Origin: Haliotis asinina | Lineage: Eukaryota; Mollusca; Gastropoda; Lepetellida; Haliotidae | DNA length: 64,000 nucleotides | Assembly: GCF_037392515.1 (NCBI RefSeq) | Contig: NC_090285.1 | Span: 3,475,501-3,539,500, forward strand | Direction of reading: 5' to 3' | Shown here: piece by piece, positions 50,501 to 59,500 of the stretch | Layout of the letters: the number at the start of each line of letters is the position of its first letter | Position numbering within the stretch: position 1 is the stretch's first letter | Program-made: the position numbers and the translations under genes | Notes under the pieces: generated by a model | The model's input: the letters and a program-made list of their open reading frames with translations, nothing else | What the model was told of the DNA's origin: nothing | Database searches by the model: none

Positions 50501-53500
50501 TAATGTGATTTCAGCCCAAAATGATTCCAAATGAACCATAAATATTGCTTAACTGCAAAGCTTGAAGCCTATTATTGTGCATATAAAGAGTGCTACCTGA
50601 AAACTTACAATGACAGAGAATAAAGTTTTGTAAATGTACTAGCTTCTCTGATGATGTGGTTTTCAAATCAAATCTTTCAATAAGAAGTGGTTACTGTCAT
50701 CGGAAACCTATAACTTTAGAATACAAAGTCAAAGAAGAATCTCTCTAAATTCTCAGTCCTCACCTTCTCTTCTCTCCCATCCGGTCCAGAAGAATCAGCA
50801 GCAGTGTGCCGACTGTCATCATGGTCAGCATGCTGAAACACACAATACATACTTCACACCTCCTCCATCTGAGTCTCCTCCAGACACACACAATACATAC
50901 TTCACACCTCCTCCATCTGAGTGTCTTCCACACACACACAATACATACTTCACACCTCCTCCATCTGAGTCTCCTCCAGACACACACAACACATGCTTCA
51001 CACCTCCTCCATCTGAGTGTCCTCCACACACATACAATACATACTTCACACCTCCTCCATCTGAGTCTCCTCCAGACACACACAACACATGCTTCACACC
51101 TCCTCCATCTGAGTCTCCTCCAGACACACACAACACATGCTTCACACCTCCTCCATCTGAGTCTCCTCCAGACACACACAACACATGCTTCACACCTTCC
51201 CTAGTGGAGTCTTCTCCAGACACACACAACACATGCTTCACACCTCCTCCATCTGAGTCTCCTCCAGACACACACAACACATGCTTCACACCTTCCCTAG
51301 TGGAGTCTTCTCCAGACACACACAACACATGCTTCACACCTCCTCCATCTGAGTCTCCTCCAGACACACACAAAACATGCTTCACACCTTCCCTAGTGGA
51401 GTCTCCTCCAGACACACACAACACATGCTTCACACCTTCCCTAGTGGAGTCTCCTCCAGACACACACAACAAATGCTTCACACCTCCTCCATCTGAGTCT
51501 CCCTCAAACACACACAACACATGCTTCACTCTTCCTCCATCTGAGTGTCCTCCAGACACACACAACACATGCTTCACACCTCCTCCATCTGAGTCTCCTC
51601 CAGACACACACAACACATGCTTCACACCTCCTCCATCTGAGTCTCCTCCAGACACACACAACACATGCTTCACACCTCCTCCATCTGAGTGTCCTCCAGA
51701 CACACACAACACATGCTTCACACATCATCCATCTGAGTCTCCTCCAGAGACACACAACACATGTTTGACACCTCCCCCAGCTATGTCTCCTCCAGAGACA
51801 CACAACACATGCTTGACACCTTCCCCAGCTGAGTCTCCCTCAAACACACACAACACATGCTTCACACATCATCTAGCTGAGTCTCCCTCAAACACACACA
51901 ACATATGCTTCACAGCTCCCCTCACTGAGTCTCTTCCAGACACACACAACACATGCCTCACATCTCCCCCAGCTATGTCTCCTCCAGAGATACACAACAC
52001 ATGCTTGACACCTCCCCCAGCTATGTCTCCTCCAGAGACACACAACACATGTTTGACACCTCCCCCAGCTATGTCTCCTCCAGAGACACACAACACATGC
52101 TTGACACCTTCCCCAGCTGAGTCTCCCTCAAACACACACAACACATGCTTCACACATCATCTAGCTGAATCTCCCTCAAACACACACAACGTATGCTTCA
52201 CAGCTCCCCTCACTGAGTTTCTTACAGACATACACAACACATGCCTCACACTTCCTCCTGCTGAGTCTCCTCCAGACACACACAACATGTGCTTGACATC
52301 CCCCCCAGCTATGTCTCCTCCAGAGACACACAGCACATGCTTGACATCTCCCCCAGCTGAGTCTCCTCCAGACCCACGCAGCTCATACTTTACATCTCCC
52401 CCAGCTGAGACAGTAAGGTCTATAAAAAGAATGGTGCGATTCCAATTGCCTGACTGACACCTGAATTCTGGCGCCAACCGCATTTCTTTAAGCAGTATAA
52501 TTAAAAAAATGAGTGGTCAGATTCCATATAATTTTCCTGGGACTGACAGAAATTGGTCATTCTGATACCAAAAGTCGATACAATGGCCAAAAACTTGACT
52601 GAATAAACAATTTCGTTCTAAAAAAGCGAAAAAAAATATTTAAAAAAACCTACCTACCTTCCTACCCGAACTATTACAGACAGGTAATTGGAACAACATT
52701 ATGTTTTTTTTATTTTGCCTAATATGAAACAATCCAGTGCCCCTTTACTTCCATAACTATATCTACCTATTAACAAAATGAATTGCATTCTCTTCTCACA
52801 GAGGTTACTTGTCATATCTTCTTACAAACCTTTGTTGTATAATGGCTCTTTCATGGTGAAAATGTTCAGGATTCGTGATTGATTGCAATCAGATTTAGCT
52901 GTGCAATCAGCAACATTGTTTCAAAAGTGATCATTTGTGAGGCCTCAGTAATTTCCATATGCTTAAAAAAACTAGAGCTTCTTCCCCCCTAGTGTTTTCT
53001 AGACAGGACTCAGTCACATAATGGTGGATCAATGTTTTGTGTGTAACATTAACACAAGTCACCTGCAGATGAGGGATATTTGCAGCCCAACATTTGCTTG
53101 TATTAGTCAAGTTGGATCTAAGTCAGTGTAACGTGTTCTGATTGGATAGAAAGAAGAGAGATAATTTGTGTTGCCACTTATTGCTGCCAGGGGATTTCAT
53201 GAGGACTGGGAAATATGGCCATATCAGAACAGATGTTTGCAGGAAGATATGACAAGTAACCCCTGTGGGAAGAAATTTTCTGAATAAAATAGATATTTTA
53301 TACTTATCCTGACTCATACTAATTGCTTATCTCCTCTTCCCTGGCAAAGGTAGTGGAACACCTGAAATCCCTTGAAGTTCCCTTCTAGAAAGAAGTGGAC
53401 ATAAAATACACTCACCCATGTGTAGCTTTCCTTTTCCCGCGCCCTAGGCCACGTGACTGGCCATGCTTGTTACTCTCTCCCGACACACGAATATAGGAAT

Positions 53501-56500
53501 TCAGCGTGCCTGTGCGGGAGGACTTTTGTCATGAGTCAGGATAAGTATAAAATATCAATTTTATTCAGAAAATTACATATTTTTCCTTATCCTGACTCAT
53601 GCTAATTGCTTACAGAATCCGATGGGAACAGCAGTGGGTCAGGCCATGCTGGATTCTGCAGGCTGTCAAAAATACGTCCAGTAATCCCCCCTCCCCAACG
53701 GGAACTTGTAACGGCGATAATATGGTCCTGCTCTTCTAATATTCATTGTAGATTCTGGGGGGGATCACATACAGTCGAGTTTGTCTTCAGCCGAAGGTTT
53801 TGTTGACTGGAATGTGTGACATCGAAAGTAACTAGCATCCTGCTAGTTTCTGATGCAACTAATTGTCAAGATATTGAAATCAAGACTAGTTGTGACCCTT
53901 CTTCATGTACAAGTACATCTACATTACAGGGTCCTAATCACTCATGCTAGTCTGTTTAAGACAAGTGCATGGACTTTCCACCATTCCACCTGAGCGTCTG
54001 GCTTCCACAAGTCACGTGATAAAACGGGTGAGTGAATTCAATGTCTTCAGGGAACTGTTAGTTGCTGAGCAACAACAAATGGCCCAAACAGATGAATGCC
54101 AGAGAAGTCCTCTATGGCTATGTCTTGTAGATAATGGTTGGCAAACACCGTGTTTGACTTCCAAAAGCAGCCCTCCATTATAGTTGATAGCGAGCAATTC
54201 CCGTGTAGCGGTAGTGTAGAGTCCAAAGCTCTAACTTCGTGTTTGTTAGAAGCTCGCTTTATAGACCCTCAATATAACAGGTCTGATCCATACTGAAATA
54301 GTGTTGCGGGATACTTCCATAGGTGTCTCAGTGGATATAAGGATAAATAGGTGCTTGAACCGTTGCCTTCTAGACTTAGTACGCGCGATGTATATCTTCA
54401 AGGCTCTCACTGGACATAACGATAAATCTTGAGTATCCTGTGGTCCTAATATTGAAGATAATGCTGGTATGTGAAATTGTCTATCCGGTTGACCTGGGAA
54501 TTGATTTTTCACAATAAAATCCCATCATAAAGCCAGATGGGCTGTCTGTTGATTATTTGCATCAAAACTTGTGCGGTTAAAGTCTAGAGCATGAATTTCT
54601 GACATTCGTGCAGCTGTAGCCAAGGTAATTAAAAATAGAGTCTTCTGAGTTAGCAGTTCAATTGAGGTCCGGTCAAGTGGACATCACTTTTGAGATGTTG
54701 AAGTACGATGTTTAGATCCCATGCTGGAGCTCTAAATCTACGTTGTTGATCTTCCAACTTGAAATAGTGTAGTAAGGCATGCAACTCAGGTACTTTAGTC
54801 AACTTGGTTCCTGTTTCCATGGTGATGACTGAGATAAGAGCTGCTAAATATGTAGATAATGTAGAACCTTTCAGACCTTTGGACTGTCGTAGGTGACATA
54901 GATATTCTGCTATCTGCGGATATGTAGCCTTCATCGCCGTGAAACTTTTCTTCTTGGGGTATGCCTCAAACCGCTTCCATTTATCATCATAAAGGGTGCG
55001 AGTGGATTTCCGTAAGGATAAAGTAATTGCTTTAGATGCTCTCGCCTAGTATCCTCTGTGTTTTAAACAGTTTTTAATACGCTCCACACGCGAAGTCGGA
55101 ATTACAGATGGGTTTCCATGCGCCTATTTCGTAATACTGGTTCTCCTAACTCTTCTATGAGCGTTGGAAACCAATGTCTCGTTGGCCAATAAGGCGCTAC
55201 CAAAGTCAGTTGTAGTCTCTTGGTCTATTTTATTTTCTCCATGACTTTTGGTAGAAGCACTGGAGGGGGAATTGCGAATGCGTTTAGCCCTTCGAATGGG
55301 ATGCTGAGAGCATCTGTTGCCCAGGCTAACGGATCCGATACTGGTGATTGTTGTCTGTTTGTTGAACCTTGTTGCAAATAAGTCTATTTGCGGCGATCCG
55401 AATGTCTGGGTGATTAGTTGAAACGCCTCCAGATGCAGCATCCACTCTGTTGGTGATGGACGAAGAGGATGAGACAAGGCATCTGCCATAATGTTGGAAG
55501 CTTCTGGTATGTGACACACTTTTATTTGGAGATTCACACTGTCAACTAAATCGAAGAGTTGAAATGTCAGGTGGAGAAGAGATGGTTATCCCGTCTGTTT
55601 ATGTAAAAGGCCACTGTTGAGTCATCTGTGTGTATCATCAGTAGTTTGTCTTTCAACATTGTCACCCAGTGATGGATCACATGAATGACAGCTTTCATCT
55701 CCAACTGGTTGATATGAAGAGCTTGCTCTCCTTTGGTCCACATCCCTGCTGCTACTTCGTTGTTTAGATGAGCTCCCCATCCTTGCATCGATGCATCCAT
55801 GTAGTGATGGTTGTTGAATGCTAGCTCTATCATATAAGTCCCTGTGCAAACGTTCGCTCGGTGAGCCCACCAAAGTGAAAAAGACTTCAGGTTGTCTGGG
55901 AGCGGAATCTGATCTCTGTTGTTGAGATGAAGATTCAAGAATCGTTGTAACGGACGCAGCTGTAGTCTTCCTCTTCTGGTCATGTCTTGTGCTGACGTGA
56001 GGAGACACTGCCATTGTTGAAATGTCAGCGGAGAGAGTAGAGCTTGCTTTATCATGTCTTGAATCTTGAGCCACCTGTCCTCTAGGTTGACAATCTGATT
56101 CAATGCTGTGATGAAACAAATCCCGATGAAATTGAGATCTCATTGAGGCTCTAACTCCGACTTCATGTGGTTTACTAACCACCCCAGTTGTGTTAGTAGC
56201 CTGATGGTGAAATCTAACTGCAGTCTGAGTTGACTTTTCTCTTGATGTGCTTGTATGCTGTTGTCCAGATAAAAGGCACTGCGTAACCCCCTCAGGTGTA
56301 GATATGGGCTTGGTTACCCATGTAAACAGCCACGGAGCTGAAGATATTCCAAACGGCAGGACCTTCCATTGGAAGTGTTGACCAGTGAAGCGCACATATT
56401 TCTTGAACTCTCAATGTATCGGGATGTGCAGGTATGCATCTTGTAAATCGATGCTGGTGAGATAATCTCCTGGACGAAAAAGGAGTCTTAGTTGTAGGCA

Positions 56501-59500
56501 GATGTACCATCTTGAAACGCTCTGGTTTTTGAAGGAAGTTCTTGTTGAATACCTTCAAGTTGTATATAAGTCGAAATTTCTGTTTGGAATTCTTCTTGGG
56601 TACCAGGAAGATTGGGGAATAGGAACCAGGCGTCAGACTCTGTGGCTCTACAACTTCTACTGCTCCTTTCTTTAACAATGTTGCTATGGCGTCGGTGAAC
56701 TTGTCCAGTTGATGCGTTGCATAGATAAAAGGAGTTGGTGTTTTTGTGAGCGGTGGAATGGTTCCCAGCGAGATCTGGTAGCCCTCTCTCAGAATTTTCA
56801 TGACATAGTCGTCTTTGAGGATTCTCCAATTTTCCCAGTAAAGTTGAAAAGACTGAAGGTGGAAGACTCCAGTCGTTCTGAACCTGATCTTCAATAATGT
56901 CCTCTTCTCCCACCCCTAGACGCACTGCTGGATGTCTAGGGGGGTGCACTTGTTTCCTCCACGGAAGCGACGAACAGAAGATGTCCTCTCTTCACGGGTA
57001 TTGAACTTTTTATCTCTTGCTCTTTGAACCCTGGAGAGCTTGGACTTATGGGTGTAACATTGATTAGTCTGCTTAGGTACTGATGTCAGAGTGTCGATTG
57101 ACTTCTGAGTTACCAACGCTGACAGGATCATTCTTTCCTCCTCATTATCCGGATTACTGAACTTTACATTGAGTGTTTCATTGATGGCTGTCAAACAAGC
57201 CAGTCCAAAGAAAGTATGCCTCATAGTGGTGTAGAGCTGTGCAAACCTCTTGTCATCTCACCTTGTAAGATTTATTGCAGGCTGGACTGATGATCTTATA
57301 AGCTTCATCCTCATCCGGTGCTCTGACGAATGGCCCCATATGATGTAGAGGGAAGCGACGCGCGTTGAACTACGGCACATGTTGCTGTTGAAACATCTCA
57401 GGAATTGTAGTTATTGGAGGTATCGGCGGGAACATAAGTGTATCGGTGTCGTCATCCTTCATCATATAGGTATTAGCTTCATTAGCGTCCATGGATGGTG
57501 AAGCTAAGTCAAATCCATTTGTGATCCATGATGTAACTTCAGTGTCCGAAAATAGGGCTTCCTCTGATGATGACGCTCGATAATGTCTATCTTCATCCTT
57601 CCATGAGTGTGAAACATTAATTTCATGTTGATGATCTCTCCTATAAGAGTCCACGGCTAAGAGGGCTGATGATTGTCGACAGCGTCTTCGATGAACGAGT
57701 GAGAGTGATCAGTAAACCCGGGAGTGCACTCACGCGAGCGGGAATCCTCACTGGTGCGAGTGCATTCACACGAGCGAGACTCATCACTAGCGTGAGTGCA
57801 CCCACGCAAGCGTGAATCCCCACTCACGCGAGTGCACTGTTGAAGAAGGGGACACTGATGACAATCTTCCTCAAGTGTGTGCATACACATCCTCTTCATC
57901 CTCCGACGTGAGTGCCGCTCTAGGTGAGTGCTCATGCCGAGCTGTAGTCAACGACGAAGACGAGTGCAGTCGTCTCTCCTCTTCTAAACGTCACTCCATC
58001 AGATTCATCATCTGCTTTGTAAACTGTTGCATGAAGGCACATGGGTCGAATTGCTGCAAAGTTTGTAGCGATGGTTGAGCTGTAAAGTTGTCTACTGTTG
58101 ACAAAGTCTGCGTTGTCTGACAATTCTGTGTTGTCTGACGATTTTCCTCTAGGTTGAGAGGTGTAAAAGATGCTGTCGGGGTAGATCTAGATGATGTCAT
58201 TCGATGATTGTGTTGGTTGATATCTACCTCGTCGTGTAGAATCAATGGTGATTCATTGAAGATAAGTCATTCAAGTAGAGAGACCATTTCTTCTCCAGAT
58301 GATTTCTGCGATAATTTCGAAGAAGATGATTTCGTCTTTGATGACCTAGACTTCTTCGGTTGAGACGGCCCTGCTTCTGAGGAAGATCTCTTCTGAGATA
58401 CAGTGGACAACACATCAGACCTCAAACATAGCCCTGGAGAAACGCCAGACATTTCACTGGAATGAATCTCAGCAGACGTAGTTAACAAATTACCCAAATT
58501 TAAATCACTTATTTTAGACATGATTAATGCAAGCCACCTTTTCTTGTACCTAGCACGTCTGTAAACAGACCGTGTATAGAGAGTAAATTCTGAATCAGAT
58601 AATTCTATGCAAAATTTAAAATGATTATTAGAAGAAAATATGTGTTTGCACATCGGGCAAATTACTGTAAACAGCCAAATTTTTGCGACCGTTTAATTTT
58701 CGCGAAACTTCGCGTCAGACTTCATGATGCGAGAATAAAAACATGCGTTAATATAGATATATCATTCACTTTATTCATAAATACATAAAAACAATACAAG
58801 TGTACACTGCTCATTCATGTGTCACCGCTGGGTTAATCTGATTTAACGTGTGTCACTTACTGAACCTCTTACTAACAGTTTTCACAAGAGACTAGCTTTT
58901 TGCCAACCCTTCAGAACAATATCTTTCTGTTTGGAGAGAACTAGGTTTGATATCAATTACATTTGTTTTTAGATCACTATGCAAATCTGTTTTATCTTAT
59001 AACAACTCAATGATCACACACATGGGTGTTGTGTTAAAACATTCAGAGACGTCCTCTGTTACAAGATCACATATTTGTCACGTGACTGGTCTTTTTCATG
59101 GCTGAAAGAAAGATTTATCGATCAATATTCTGCTTGAAAACCGTAGTCATGTAATGTACCCTTTAGACCGATATCTCAGGTATTTATACTGTATAGCATT
59201 TGTCAATATATTTGTCAACTAGCGCCTCGCAAAAATAAGAAGGCGTGAAAAGGTTTAGCGACCGTCACTCACGAAAATTTAAAGGTGCAGAAATAAGACA
59301 GTTTACAGTAAATGAGGATCAACCGCCCACAGTCGCAATCTTGCATAGCAGACACGATTTCATCAATTGGGACTAAGTCTCAATTGAAGAAATACGTGCT
59401 TAATATGACATAATTATGACAAATTTGATAACATATAATGCATATGCAAATACAAATACCAAAGCTTAGTTTAAAGACCAAAATAAAGAAAGAACTTATC

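Noticed and set aside
50825..52457. Proline/serine/threonine-rich secreted protein encoded by the + strand frame at 51204-52457
   Set aside because: The frame is kept open by a 48-bp minisatellite, the opposite strand is equally open, and the array sits in an intron ending at a genuine acceptor.
54246..58653. Host genes for a reverse transcriptase, recombinase or nuclear factor
   Set aside because: Domain order, terminal inverted repeats and frame breaks show one degenerate DIRS-like retrotransposon.
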